This document shows positions 1 to 12,932 of a DNA stretch of 64,000 nucleotides, one piece after another. Both the position numbers and the translations under genes were made by a program. The notes below the pieces were generated by a model. It was given only the letters and a program-made list of their open reading frames with translations. It did not search any database and was not told where the DNA came from. Within the stretch, counting starts at the first letter, position 1. The number at the start of each line of letters is the position of its first letter. The DNA is taken from positions 442,501 through 506,500 of the forward strand of contig JAFREQ010000046.1 in NCBI GenBank assembly GCA_025331565.1. Direction: 5' to 3'. This DNA comes from Holacanthus passer (taxonomy: Eukaryota > Chordata > Actinopteri > Pomacanthidae).

Positions 1-368
1 TAACTCAGCTAAAGAAACGAGCGACAGTCAGGCTGAGAGAGAAAAATAAAAATATTGACGATTATCACAACATTGTCAACTTTTCTGCTGAGCATCAAAA
101 TCTCTGATTCTTCATCACAGAGTCTCGGGATTCAAAGTCGCAATCAATGCAGCAGACGTGTTTTTAGGAGTCGCAGAGTTCCACTGCACATGTTTGGAAA
201 GTTTCAAAGTAGAATAAAGTTTTGCCTGTAGTGCCTCCAGGGGGCGCTGTGTGAAGTCTGATAAACATAAACGTGGGGGGGTCGGGGGCCAGCTGCCCCT
301 GTGTAAAACACAAAAGCCATCAAAGTGACAGAGGTTAAGTCAATCCAGGGCCGACCAGCAGCCCCCCC

Positions 369-370
<2 letters not shown>

Positions 371-418
<48 letters not shown>
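371..418. repeat. (CA)24 microsatellite
   Basis: Forty-eight bases of perfect CA repeat, flanked by a C-rich tract on both sides. Confidence 0.97.
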
Positions 419-419
<1 letters not shown>

Positions 420-969
420 CCGCCCCCAATCGCCCCGCCCTCCAACCTGTTTGATGGATCCACTTTAATATCATTAGTTTAAATGTTGAACAAATTGTTT
501 CCACACACTTAAAATCAAATTAGACTTTATTGAATTCGCTGCGATGGGATTTTTCATGGAGGATAAATAAAAGCTGTCGTTCATCAGGAGGCTGAAAGAG
601 TTAAATCAGCTGATCAGTTGAGATCAGGAAGAAACAAACCTTCAAAGTTTCAACTTTCATTAAAAATATGAGAAACACACATCAAAAAAGTTTTTACAGA
701 TCAAAGTTCAGTTTAATTAAAGAAATGTATTTATTCATCCCTGAAAACTTGGAAACGACGGCGCTAATCCTGATCAACCAAGACTCAATAACAAAACATC
801 AAAAATGAAAAGCCACAAGATAAAACCCGAGAAAAACTCACAAAACAACCTGAAGACAAACTGATGAAACATAGTAATAAAAAATAAAGGTTTATTTTCA
901 CTGTTTGAACAAATATGTGCAGTTCATAATATCTAAAGTTCGACCACATTAAATCATCAAATCATTTAG

Positions 970-1069
970 TTTTATTATTATTATTGTTGTTGTTGTTGTT
1001 GTTGTTGTTATTATTGTTATTGGTGTTGTTATTATTATTGTTGTTGATGTTATTGTTGTTGTTGTTGTT
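970..1069. repeat. (TTA/TTG)n trinucleotide tract
   Basis: About 100 bp of mixed TTATTA and TTGTTG units with two small interruptions. Confidence 0.9.
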
Positions 1070-2106
1070 GAACCATGAACGATGAATCTGTCATCAATTA
1101 ACAACACTGATCAATAGACTGTTCATTCTTGATTAATTGATGATTAATAGGAAATAATTATTGTTGCAGGATAAAATCATAAAAACACAACAGAGAACAA
1201 ATAAGGGAGACAGAACTTGCGACCTTCGTTCATTCAGAGCTTTAAATAAATCGATCAGTATTTTCCTGGTAACCAGAGAAAAGAGACGACTGCTCTCGTG
1301 GCAGGAAATAAACTCAACTCTTCAACGGGGACCGATCGTATCCTTCATTAACACAGACGCCAAACAGGAAAGTCCGGTCGTTTCTCTGCTCGATTGAAAA
1401 GTGTTTCCTGTGAGCTGAGGCCTGCTGACGGGGCGGATGGACGGGTGAGGTACAGCTCCCCCCGATGATCAAAGTGTGAACTGCAGCCAGATGTCACTTT
1501 CTGACAAATGAACTAAACACTGATTTACTGAAGCTGATGTAGTTTTATGAAGATTAGAAAAAAGGACGAAAACATAAATATATGTGATAAGAATTAAAAT
1601 AAATGTGCGTTTGTGACTTTAAGAATCTGAACATTTATTGTCAGTTTGTTGAACTGGTTTCTTTGAGCTCACAGTTACAATGACGGAGACTCAGATCTCG
1701 TCTCGTCCGGACGGTTCACACTTTAAACCTGTGTCATTCATTTGCTCTCAGATCTTTGAACTGTCCCTTTTTTATTTGTGTGTGACAAAGCTGCTCGTTC
1801 AGGTTCAGGTTACCTTCAGGTCTCCACGGCTCCGACGCTCATCCATAAAGTCATGGGACGATAACATGTGACGGGAGGCAGAGTGAGGCTCACACACACG
1901 TCAGCTCAGGACTGGAAAACACACACACACAGTTCCACACACACACACCTGATTTTATAAATCAGACAAACATTTCTGCCGCTTCGCTCTGTCTTCAAGG
2001 TGACTAAATCTTCATCATCATCACCACCATCATTATCATCATCACAAGTGTCCTCAGACAACAACCTGAACCCAAACTGATCCTGATGGTCTGAGCTCGC
2101 TGACGT

Positions 2107-2147
<41 letters not shown>

Positions 2148-3924
2148 CATGAACAAACTTCACACTTGACGACTCTGTGAGACATTTCTGAATTTCTCTC
2201 TCTGATATTTCTGCATGTGAACGACAGCAGGAGCAGATCTGGGATCAGTGGAGTGAAACGGTAAAAGTGCAGCTCGATGTGACGACAGGCCGCAGAAACA
2301 CGACTCGTCCGTCGGTGACCCTGAACATCACATGACTGAGACGTGTCTGCCGAGTTCGGAGAATCGATTCGGAGACGTTTGGAGCTCGGCCGCGTTGAGA
2401 AAGCGAAGGTGGACGTTTCCCAGCTCTGGTCTTTGTTCGGTCCCGGTGAATTCTCCTCCGGCTTCATGTGAGAACCATTTCTTCTTCCTCTGTGAACCTG
2501 AACGATGTCGACTGATAACATCTCTGTCTGTGACCGATCGAGCTGCCTGAAAAGTCTCAAAGACTCAAACGTGGATGCTGGTTTCAGTCTCTTCCTCCTC
2601 CTCCTCCTCCTCCTCGTCTCCGTCTCCTCTTCCAGCTGAAGGCAGGAGAGTGAAGTCACACTGAGTTGTAAAATATACTGAGCGAGCGTTTCCTTCAGCA
2701 GACGCACTTTGATGTGAGTGTTGGAGGGATGTTCAGCACTGGAGCGTGCTCGAGAGAAAATACCACAGGGATTTTTGCTCTTTGAGAAAACACGCCGCGG
2801 TCTCACGTCTCCTCAAATAGACTCTTAATGGTTCTGACCTGAGAGAGAAAAAAGCCTTTTGTCGTTGAAGTTATTTCTGATGCAGAAACATCAGGTGTCC
2901 GCGTGACCTTCCGTCATCATCACGAATTCATACGTCCCGATAAGCCGCGATGCGAGAGCGAGTCCGAGGGGGTCGGGTCTTTGATGAGGACGACGATGTC
3001 TTGTGAGGTCGCGGCCGCAGGACGCTCAGTCAGAGCTCTTTCAAACAGAGGTCAGCGCTGCAATAATATTTTCCCCCTGCGACATGAGCCCGTTCCCCTC
3101 GCGAAGCCGCCATCTGTAAGATGTAATTCCCAAGCTGAGTAAACTTGTGAGAGCGGGACACACACAGACCCTCCAATCCGCTCGCATGTGAATCGCCGTG
3201 TTTGTTCTTGTGCAATAACATGAAGCTCTGACAGTTTGTTTGACTCGGACTCACATCCATCATCCGTCCGACGGACGACATGCAGCTCGTTCAGATGATT
3301 GTGTAACGTGAAAACATGAAACGTCTTTAAATTAGCTTGAGAAATGAGGATTTAGGTTTTTCATTTGGAAACACAGTAAATTTTACTTCAATGTAAAATA
3401 AGTTTATCAGCTGTTTGTGCAGATTTAACAAATCTAAAATATGTCACAGGTGTGTAACTGTTTTTCAGCAGGTTCACAAAGTCACAGCTTTAATCAATGA
3501 AGTTTATATTTATTCATGTGTTTAGGTTTGTTTCTCAGTTACATTTATATCAGCTGTTTTCTCTTGACTTAGTTTCTCATAATTATTCTTGCATTTTATA
3601 ATGAGATTTTATTCCATCGTATTAATGAAACTTAGAAACTTATAAGTTGTAATTCATGAGAAAGTTTTGTATCATATTTATGAGAACGTTGGAAAACTAA
3701 ACCTTCTCTTAATTATGACTCGTAATTCTTGTATCTTAAAATCATGACACACTTTTACATTATTTCATAATTATGAGAAAGATTTTTAAATGGTTCATAT
3801 CATGTGTGTTATTGTTGTTATTATTGATAGAAATAATCAGTCTTTGTATATTAATGCAGCTCTGTGTCATAGCTTCTCCTCAGTTAAAGAGCAGGACGAC
3901 ACTTTAACGTCTTCAGGGAGAGAG

Positions 3925-3988
3925 AGGGGGGAGACGGGGGGGAGACGGGGGAGACAGGGGGAGACAGGGGGAGACGGGGGGTGGGGGT
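3925..3988 (+). repeat. G-rich GGGGGAGAC minisatellite
   Basis: Seven or so units of (G)4-6 AGAC, giving more than four G-runs in 60 bp on the plus strand. The tract meets the G-quadruplex pattern. Confidence 0.85.
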
Positions 3989-4159
3989 CGCTGTTTGATG
4001 TGGGAGGTCTCCCCCCTCGCCCTGCTGAGCTGCACCCTCGGACCCCTCATTAAGCATGTCATCAAAGGCCTCTATCCAACCAATCACAACATTAATGTTA
4101 ACGTTACCACACAGACTCCGTTTCTTCTGAAGCCTGAAACACGTTGGCTCTGAACCAAA

Positions 4160-4290
4160 CACACACGCCGACTGAACATCAACACACACCGACACACACC
4201 GACTGAACATCAACACACACCGACACACACCAACTGAACATCAACACACACCGACACACACCAACTGAACATCAACACACACCAACTGAA
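4160..4290. repeat. CCGACTGAACATCAACACACA minisatellite
   Basis: Units of roughly 33 bp alternating CACACACCGA with CTGAACATCAA, about four copies. Confidence 0.9.
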
Positions 4291-5119
4291 TGCGGCTTTA
4301 AAGGTTGTCAAGTTGTCAATAATCAGCTCGGTTGTTGAATTTCACTTCCGACCTCAGCAGCCAGCGTCGTCCTCCTCCTCCTCCTCCTCCTCCTCCTCCT
4401 CATCATCATCATAATGTGAGGAATGAAGAAATGTCTCTGCCGAAGAAAACCAGAGGAGGGACAGTTTCTGTCCATCGTCCCTCCTCGTCTCTCCATTGAC
4501 GTGCGTTGAGAGCAGATGTGTCCGAACACAAACAGGTGGCGTAGAGTAAAGAACGAGTCTTTCTGTGTAGGACGGACGGTGTTGGGTTGATGGATGAGTC
4601 AAACAAACACAGGACCTTCACCCAGGAGACCAGCGTTTGTGTCCCAGTCAAACCAGCAGCTGCCGTCTCGTTTTGTCGAACCTGTTTGTGCATCATTTTC
4701 ATCACGTGGATATTTAACACATTGTGTAAAAACCAAAGTGCGACTGACTCCAGTGACTCTGATGTCTCGGTCCTGCGGGGACGTCCGCAGCTTCTCCGGT
4801 CAGACGTCCTGCAGCAGCGTGTCCTTGATTAAAGCAGCAGTGACAGACTGCAGAGACCCACTGACAGCAGATGACCGCCCCCCCCGTCCTCCATCCTCAA
4901 CCAGCTCCATCAGCCCCTCCTCCCTCCTCCATCTTGTCCTCAGGTCAATGGGTCTCCCGTGGCCACCTTGCTTTTAAGCCATCACGCTCCCCCATGGGGC
5001 GCATGAGGGAGATCTATCTGTGTCACCCTCCTCAGGCGATGCTCGGGTAATGTACCGAAGGACAGCGAGTGCACCCATCAGCTCGGACCTACACGCCTCG
5101 CGCCCGCACGCCCCGCGCC

Positions 5120-5420
5120 GGCTTCTGGTGGGTAATTACAGGGAGGGCTGCTCTCGCCGCCAGGGAGGCAAACCAATTAGAGAGTGTCTGTGCAGTTAAA
5201 GGACGCCGCTGTGACGAACCTGGTCACAGGGTCGCATGTTTATTATGTCATCGCTCCACTCCGGGGCCGTTATTACAGGGAAGTGTCACAGTCTGGAGGT
5301 CATTGATGGAAATGGGATTCAGTTTTGGCCTGAGCTTTTACACGGCCTGATTATTCCAACGGCTGCCTGAGAGCTTCATTATGATCATTTGTCTCCAATT
5401 GGGCTTCGACTCCCGTCCAT
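5120..5420. promoter_or_regulatory. Candidate conserved non-coding block
   Basis: Low-repeat sequence with homeodomain-type words: GGTAATTACAGG, AACCAATTAGAGAG, GATTATTCCA and TCATTATGATCATTTG. Surrounded by repetitive DNA. Candidate from composition only; no alignment was possible. Confidence 0.3.
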
Positions 5421-7551
5421 AAGTTCTCAGTTTAAAAGGTATCAACAAACGTCCTCCAGGAGGAGGAGGGGTCACATTAGGTGTGGTTTGATAAATGTGA
5501 GCCAAAGGACGACTTTACATTTCTGATGCGTTCGGTCGAGGTGCAGAGAAGCTTCAGGTCTGTTTAAAGGTGCACGACACTCAAAATCATCAAATTAAGA
5601 CTCAGTTGGTTTTAACGATGTTTGTCTTCTGTTCTGTGAAATGAGTCCAGCGATTCAGTGTCTCTTCCATAAAGTTGTTGTCATTGTGGGTCCAAGTCTG
5701 TGGAGACATTGGCTCTTACGTTTCCCATAATGCACCTGGTCAGTGTCTTTCATTAGAGCCTCCTTCCTGGTAAACAGCCACATCACAGACTGTATGTGAG
5801 TATACAGGAGGATGTATCTGTAGTGTCCGACCCTGATGACGATTTTTCAAACTTTGAAAAGCTCCTCCTGAGTCGTATCAGTGAGAAAAACCGTAAATAT
5901 CAGCAAGTAATAAATATGTTAACTTGAGTGTGATTAAGGTCAAAGACTGTGGTTTTTTCAGCTCCAACACATAAAAGACACACGACTGAACTGAGCAGTT
6001 AAACTGAACATGAGTCTCATTTCTGCTTTATCTGACAGGTCATCGTCCATGAAGAGCTCGTCCTCCAACGTCCAGGACATTAGCCCTTCACAGAGCCGCC
6101 TGTGTGTGCGGCGGCTTTTAAAACAGAATTAAACAGCAGGACTCGAGCGTCGAGGGATTCATGAGTTTCAGCCCATTTGCAAACCTGCGTACATGAACTG
6201 AGAGCAGCTCCGCGATCAAAGCATCCTGAAGTGTTGACGGTCGGACCGAAGCGTTCGTCGTGTCTCTGGAGAAAACACGTCAGGACTCAGAGGGTTGGAG
6301 CTGTAACCTCAACGCCAGAAGAAAACGGAGTTATTGATGTTAAATGTGTCGGCCTGAAGGGAAATTTCCGGTCATCTGTGCTGTATAATGTGTGTTTTTC
6401 TATCGCTGGATGTAAAATCATTGAGCTCCTTCGAGGCTCATTAGTTGAGACTGTGAGTGCAACAGTCTGTCAGCCTGTGTGTTAAACTTGTGCGGACGCC
6501 GCTCTGTAACTTCACGCTCCATTTGCTTTATTCTCCTGAGCCGCGGATCCTGCAGGTGTAAAGTGAAGCCACGGTTCATTTAGCTCCATTCACTTAATGA
6601 GGCATCGGTGGAGGCGAGCGGCGATCGCCACAGAGCCGCCGGCAGCTCCTACGAGACGACAGACACACGGAGGAGCTGTTCCCGACCTTTCACCTCGTCG
6701 CCAACCTGCAGAGGTTTTATTATTTTTCTATTATAAATCATGAAAAATGTGACGTCTTCAAATGTCTTGTTTTGTCCAACCAACAGTCCAAACGATATTC
6801 AGTTTGTTGTGAGATAAAAATCCTTCCAACTGGAGAAACTGGAACCAAAGAGACACGAAGAGTCGTGAACCAGGAGTTTCAGCTTTGCTCGACTGAGAAC
6901 GTAAATCAGTAGCTCTCATCCTGTTTGGTCAGACGAGTTCAAGAGCCGCCTCATAAACACCGTCCACGTTTGAACCTGCTGTAAACAGGATGTTTTTGAT
7001 CTGTCCAGTTTCCATATCTGAGTATTTGTTCTCTTTACAGACCATTTCCCCAAACACACACAACTATTTTCAAACCTCAGAAGGTGGAAACGCGACATTT
7101 CTGTTGGTTCCACGTATGAATGTGAGGGCGGTTTCAGTCTCCTCATCCTCCTCTCAGATGCGACATCGTGTCGAGGGACAGGCAGGAAAATCCAACAGAC
7201 AAAGTGTTGGAGAGCAGGTGAAGTGACTGGTGTGAAGACTGAGGGACTAAGGAGGGACGAGCCGCAGGTGAGGAGACAATAAAATCCAGGTGAGAGGAAG
7301 GAACCGCTTTCAGGGCAGGACCAGCGGAGACGAAGCTTCTCCTCTGACAGACGGACAGACGCCGCGCTGTCGCTTCCTACTGTATCAGTGTTTGTGCATT
7401 AGTATGTGTGTGCTGTCGCTGACCCTCGGGCTGATCTGCATACAGCCGCTCTCTCCATCAGCATGCTCTGACACCTGCACTGTTTAATGCACTCCTCCAG
7501 TTTATTAATGCCCAACGTGTGATAAACATTTCTGCAGAGGAAACTCACAGG

Positions 7552-7587
<36 letters not shown>

Positions 7588-7634
7588 CCGGGAAGCCCTG
7601 ACCTGTCGACTCATCACAGGTGATGCAGGTGATG

Positions 7635-7880
7635 GCAGCAGCTGTTTTCATGATAATGTTACAGCAAGTTAAAGGAAAAGTTTGGGAATGATTCCGGTGT
7701 TTGATCATGAACCAAGTACTGGACACATAAATGTTGCCTGATGATGGCGCTAGATGAAAAGTCAGAGGATCACCAAAGTTCATCCTGAGGGGAGCATGAC
7801 CGTCTGAAGATTTCATCACAGTCCCTCTGATGGTTGTTGAGACTCGGGCAGCGAAAAACAGAGAAGCTGAGCGTTTCCAC
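7635..7880 (+). mobile_element. Teleost interspersed repeat, decayed copy
   Basis: Contains TGATGATGGCGCTAGATGAA and GGATCACCAAAGTTCATCCT, followed by GTTGTTGAGACT. These words recur at 30545-30850 (plus), 56930-57045 (minus) and partly at 27375-27425 (minus). The family is common in percomorph genomes; I cannot assign the class. Confidence 0.65.
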
Positions 7881-8402
7881 AGTGGCGCCACCTCCAGGTA
7901 AAGTGTGTTGCTGCAGGATGAGAGACGGACACACGGTAAACCCACACTGCGTCTGTTTCATATCCAACCTGACGTCAATGTGTACAAAGACTCATTATGA
8001 GACGTTTACATGAAGCTTCTTGATTCGCTGAGCAGAACATCACAGGCTGGAATAAATGAAGGAGCATCATGAAACTGATCCTCGTTCACCCTCAGCATCA
8101 CGTGTCAAACTCTAATCTCAGCCTGTCGCGGCTGAACCATATTTTACTCCCAACAGTCTAATATTGTGAGCGACAAAGGCCGACGACAGGACAGATTGAA
8201 GCCGAGGAGACTGATGTCATTTTCCCTGACGTCTGAATCAGCCTGTGCAGTTATTCATGTCCATGTGAGGGGACATAAAGACGTCATAAAAAGATGAGTG
8301 GACACACCTCCGAGTCCTGAGGAGGACAGAGAACAAGGTGAGAAGAAAGAAGAAAGATCACAAGACTGTGGAAGGTTTTCGTTCTGTGACGATCATTCAT
8401 GG

Positions 8403-8666
8403 GGTCAGAGAGGAGACAGGTGAAGGAGACAGGAGGTGAAGGAGACAGGAGGCGAAGGAGACAGGAGGTGAAGGAGGCAGGAGGTGAAGGAGACAAGTGA
8501 AGGAGGCAGGAGGTGAAGGAGACAAGTGAAGGAGACAGGAGGCGAAGGCGACAGGCAAAGGAGACAGGAGGCGAAGGAGGCAGGAGGTGAAGGAGACTAG
8601 CGAAGGAAACTAGTGAAGGAGGCAGGTGAAGGAGACAAGTGAAGGAGACTAGCGAAGGAGGCAGGT
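8403..8666 (+). repeat. GGAGACAGGAGGTGAA purine minisatellite
   Basis: About 260 bp of irregular AGGTGAAGGAGACAGG and GGAGGCAGG units, strongly purine-rich on the plus strand. The 128-codon minus frame across it is an artefact. Confidence 0.92.
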
Positions 8667-9304
8667 ACATTGAGGTGTTCTAAAACAACATGAAGTCATT
8701 TCTTGTATCTGACTTGGTTTTGGTTTTTTAGTCACGTCCTGTTTTGTGCTGAAAGAGTTTGTGTTGCTTTACTTTACTCACAAAAGATTGAATTTAACAA
8801 GAGAAGAGAAAAACGCAGCAGTTTATTTTGTTTAGACCTGATGTCATGACGTCCATCAAACCCTGCGTCTGCGCAGCTGAATGTCCGAGTCTCCGACGCG
8901 GCTCTTTAAATGATCAATAACAGCTTCAAACCGGTTCTCGCTGCTCAAACACCTCAGTGTGTGTCTGTGTAACCTGATCGTTACCCAGGGTGCAACGCGA
9001 GCGGCGAGTCTGACCACGGCACGAGCTTCGACGTGACATCAGTGTTTGGGAGAAAAGATTAAAGGCGGGATGAAGATACAAGCGGACGAGTGTCTGTCTG
9101 GGTTTGATCCTGCGGCCGGAGACAGAATCTCCACGCAGGTGATGAACCGTCCCCCCCTCAAATATGGACAGTTGAAATGTCCTCGCTGTTTGCCTGCTTT
9201 CACTGAAGGTGTCTGTCTGCGGAGGTGCGAGAAGATTAATGGAGTCCTGGATGCTTTGTGCTCAGCGAGGCTTCCAGGGGCCACGGGGCCGCGAGGAGGC
9301 CTGG

Positions 9305-9760
9305 ACGGGCCAAAGTAAAGAGACCATCTCATTAATATATGATTAATAGCCTCTGCTGCGGTGATTAATTAGTGTTTGTGACAGTAAACTTTTAACAGGC
9401 CCCTGTGTCGTCCCCTGGAATGCCCATTTATCTTTTCGGACCCCCCAGTCCCCCCCCTCCGTCCCCCCCCCCGTCCAGAAGGAGCGAATAAGTTTGCATA
9501 TTCTAGTCTTGTCCGATTTCATTCTGCCGCTGCCTGGAAGGAGCGGCCAGGAATGAGGGCTCTCCGACATGATTGATTGCTTTGCTTTTTTATTTGCAAG
9601 TTGGAATCCGGAGAAGTTTTTTTTCCTTTTTTTCTCGGAGGCTCATTTCTTCCCTCTCGACTTCTGTGTACTTGTTCTTCTCCAAACGAGGAACCTTGGG
9701 CTCGTTGGTACAGAAATTTCTTTCGGCTCTGCTTTGAAATTGATTTGAATCGCTGGTGTA
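9305..9760. promoter_or_regulatory. Candidate conserved non-coding block
   Basis: Starts with CATTAATATATGATTAATAG and GGTGATTAATTAGTG, continues after a C-run with AATAAGTTTGCATATTC and ACATGATTGATTGCTTTGC. Clustered TAAT and ATTGAT words suggest homeodomain and PBX/MEIS-type binding; that is inference. Confidence 0.35.
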
Positions 9761-10149
9761 TGAGCTTGTGTGTTTTTCTCACAGCCCTCCACTGTTGAAT
9801 CCTCCCCCCTCCCCCTGCCTCACCTCCTCCTCCCCCCTCCCCCCTCCCCTCCTCACCTCCTCCTCATACACTTTTTTAAGTGCTTCTTTGTGGACATGTT
9901 GGACTGTTGTTCTCTGGGAAACTGGAACGGAAAATTCTCACAATTTGTCGATCTTTTATACATAAAACTAAATTTTTTTCCAGCCCACAAACATTTCAAC
10001 ATTTATTTCAACATTTCAACACTTCTACAAAATGATGAATGAATCCAGACTTGAAGATTTGAAGATCTCAACAGTTCATCATCAGCACCTGGATTATTTT
10101 TAGTCGAGTTTTTGAAATCGTGTTAAAGTCTTGAACTCGTCATTACTGA

Positions 10150-10330
10150 AAGGACCAGTGGAGGATTTAGTGCCATCTAGTGGTTGCAGATCGAAAACAA
10201 CTGCCGTCCTCTTTCAAGGTGTGTAGGAGAACCTATGGTGGCCATGAAAATCGTGAAGGCCCCCCGTCGTTCGGTTTGTTCCTTCTGGGCTTCTGTAGAA
10301 ACGCGGCGGGCGAGGACCTGCTCCGCTGCA
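10150..10330 (+). mobile_element. Teleost non-autonomous repeat, decayed copy
   Basis: Begins GGACCAGTGGAGGATTTAGT, then CCATCTAGTGGTTGCAGATC, GTGTAGGAGAACCTATGGTG and TTCTGGGCTTCTGTAGAAAC. These words occur in this order in a very abundant percomorph repeat. Only the left half is clear. Confidence 0.75.
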
Positions 10331-11549
10331 GGTTTGAGACGTTTCTTGCACATTTGTTATTTAGTCCACACCAGAGTTTGATTGACAGCTTTCACACCTG
10401 CCCAAACACACCAGAGTGGACAGGTAAGCCGATCTGCTGCTGATCAAACACAGCAGCTGTGGAAGGACCCTAAAGCGACTTTACTGCGTCACTGCGAAAG
10501 CGAGACTTTGATATGTGTCGGCCGGTCCACAGTTTGGACGCAGCTCCGCTCAGACCCGTCTGTGAGCGGACATATGGACATTAACAGTTATTTTCTGCAG
10601 CACAGGGAATTTCACAGATGGTTCGCTCATTTCATGATGCTCAAAAGTTGCCGCTTTCACAACATCCCTCATAACCCAGAGACACGGTTCTCCGCTGGTT
10701 CATAAACAACCTGAACGAAGCAGCGTTAAATGAGCCGGACTGGAAGCAGAGAAGCAGCTGCAGACTTTATGTGGACACAAAACATCCGTGAGCTTCAGCT
10801 TTCTCTAAATGAAATATATCCTGAGCCGTTTGATGGAGCTGAGCTGTGAATGTTAATGTCGCTTTATTGGATAATTACGTTTCATCTTTGAAGATTTAAA
10901 GGATCGAACGCTGCGTCTGCACGTTGGTTGTTTTTCTCCAGCAGTTTAATCCACAGAGCGAACGTCAAGTCCGAGTTTCATCATCGTTGTGTGATGATAC
11001 AGTTTAAGATCAGAGAGAGTTCAAACGTCGCCTCCACGTAAAGAATAAAATCAATGTAGTTGGAGAAAGTATTTCAACATAAAATGAACAAATGAACAAA
11101 ACATTCATTGTGTCACATGTTGTCAGTTGTTATTTCTGAGGAGCCTGAAGGTCGTCAGTGCAAATTAAACCCTTTAGATCCGAAAACAAGTCATGTGACC
11201 TGTTCAACCGGCGACAGCTGATATAAAGAACCCATGGTTATTTTGTGTGATTGAAACCAGCAGGTTAGAAAGTCAGGACGGTTTTCTCTCTGTGTCTGGA
11301 GAGAATCCAGCGTTACATCAGGTTTGAACGGTGAACTGATCGTCATCATGTCCAGAAACGAAAGGAAGCGGCGGACGTCTGGAGATGAAACCTGTCAAAC
11401 AGCAGCTCGTGTCCCAGAACAGTTTGACGTGAAGCATCAGTGATTTCTATGAAATGAACTGGAGGTAAAAACCTGAACATCCAGCTCTGCGTCCGCCTCC
11501 CTGACAGCGACTCTCCCTCTGTTTCTGAAAGCGTGGAATTCACAAAGAG

Positions 11550-11830
11550 AAGAATTAATCAGAATATATGGCTTTTAATATAAAAGCCTATCATCCCTCC
11601 GCTGTGTTATTAGGTTTGTGGAGGCGAGTGGAGCTGCCGGGGATCACAGGGTGAGCACGCGGCCACCTGGACCGCCGCCGCCCGCACAACACTTATACAA
11701 TAAAAAGCCTTTTCTGGGAATTTGTTTGAAAAATGCCAAGACTTTTCCTGGTGTCTGTGGAGTGCAGCAACTTTTCTTTAGATTATTTTCATTGTTGATA
11801 ATCTCTTTAACTACGGGGGTGAGCCGCTAC
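11550..11830. promoter_or_regulatory. Candidate conserved non-coding block
   Basis: AAGAATTAATCAGAATATAT and CTTTTAATATAAAAGCC occur at the left end; ATTTTCATTGTTGATAATCTC (a SOX-like ATTGTT beside a GATAA) at the right end. A CpG-rich centre separates them. Confidence 0.3.
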
Positions 11831-12139
11831 ACCTGAACCTCTCCACCCGGGGCCGCCGCAATCGCTCTATAGCGCCCGCCACTAATCCCATCATGCCTCG
11901 GGAGGACTTGGCTTCTCCCCTCTCTTCCCCTCTTCCTCCTCTCTTCTTCCTCCCACTATTAGAGCAGCAGGGGAGAAAAGCAGATTTAGAGTAGATCCAT
12001 TTCATTTCAATAACCTGCATCTGCCCCGGCGTCCTCTCACCGGAGCAGAGTTCACAGAGACCGACCGACTCAACGCGGCACGAAAACACCAAACAGAGTT
12101 TTTACTGCAGGTCTGCACATGATGGTGAGAACGACTCAA

Positions 12140-12410
12140 CCCACCCAGACTGACCCGGACCCACCCGACCCACCCGGACCGACCCCAACCCACCCCGACC
12201 CACCCACCCGGACTGACCCGGGCCGACCCGGACCAACCCCAACCCACCCAGACCCACCCAGACTGACCCGGGCCGACCCGGACCAACCCAGACCAACCCC
12301 AACCCACCCAGACCCACCCAGGACCCACCCGGACCCACCCGGACCAACCCCGACCCACCCGGACCCACCCAGACTGACCCGGGCCGACCCGGACTGACCC
12401 GGGCCGACCC
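12140..12410. repeat. CCCACCCGGACC minisatellite, G-rich on the minus strand
   Basis: About 270 bp of GACCCACCC, GGACTGACCC, GGGCCGACCC and GGACCAACCC units. The minus strand carries more than 30 runs of three G within it. Open frames on both strands (T/P/D-rich plus, G/V/W-rich minus) are repeat artefacts. Confidence 0.93.
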
Positions 12411-12432
12411 GGGTTAGGGTTAGTTAGGGTTT
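12411..12432 (+). repeat. Short interstitial telomere-like repeat
   Basis: GGGTTAGGGTTAGTTAGGGT: three TTAGGG-type units, one missing two bases, directly adjoining the G-rich array. Confidence 0.8.
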
Positions 12433-12629
12433 GACAAAGATGTTGTTAAAAACGAGCTACACATTATTTCTAACCTGCTTCCAGTATGAAGAAGATTCAT
12501 ACGGAGACTCTGGCGACGTTTTTACAGCTGTAACATCTAAAGAAGGAAACCTGGTCTCTGAACAGGGAGGATGAATCGAACGCCGCGTCAGAGCCGCCCT
12601 CGATGTGTGTGTTTCATTTAAAGAAAAGG

Positions 12630-12760
12630 AAAGTGGGATATTTTCTCATCATGCATCCTAAATAAGGGCCAGTAGAAAATAATGGGGAGTTAATCAGATC
12701 AGTAGCACTCTAATTCACTGGGTATTGATCAGGGCTGATTCCTAATGGGGCTCCAGACCT
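12630..12760. promoter_or_regulatory. Candidate conserved non-coding block
   Basis: AT-rich, repeat-free: CTCATCATGCATCCTAAATA, GGGGAGTTAATCAGATCAG and CTCTAATTCACTGGG. It stops abruptly at a GT microsatellite (12763). Confidence 0.3.
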
Positions 12761-12770
12761 GTGTGTGTGC

Positions 12771-12805
<35 letters not shown>

Positions 12806-12894
12806 GGAATGTAGAGCTATTTAGCATTAGCTTACAGGAATGGAAACATCAAAGATAAGCCTGATAAGCAGACTGTACTTTAAACTATCATTTC

Positions 12895-12895
<1 letters not shown>

Positions 12896-12931
<36 letters not shown>
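12896..12931. repeat. (GT)n microsatellite
   Basis: About 16 GT units. A second mixed GT/GA tract lies at 12763-12806. Confidence 0.95.

Positions 12932-12932
<1 letters not shown>

Larger units (their letters stand above)
1..9300. other. Gene-free flank, part 1
   Basis: No reading frame resembles a known protein. The longest frame without full repeat content (2054-2806, minus) crosses a GT microsatellite and a CTC run and has no domain I recognise. Small repeats: (CA)n 371-418, (TTR)n 970-1069, ATC-rich 2008-2046, (GT)n 2111-2145, CTC run 2588-2614, CTC run 4369-4400, (CA)n 7554-7585. Possible conserved blocks are listed separately. Confidence 0.7.

Noticed and set aside
2054..2806. 250-codon minus-strand open frame
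   Set aside because: The longest frame that is not wholly repeat. It crosses a GT microsatellite and a CTC run, shows no recognisable domain, and has no matching splice or promoter context. Probably a chance frame in GC-rich DNA.
12002..12397. G/V/W-rich minus frames and a T/P/D-rich plus frame
   Set aside because: Products of the CCCACCCGGACC minisatellite.
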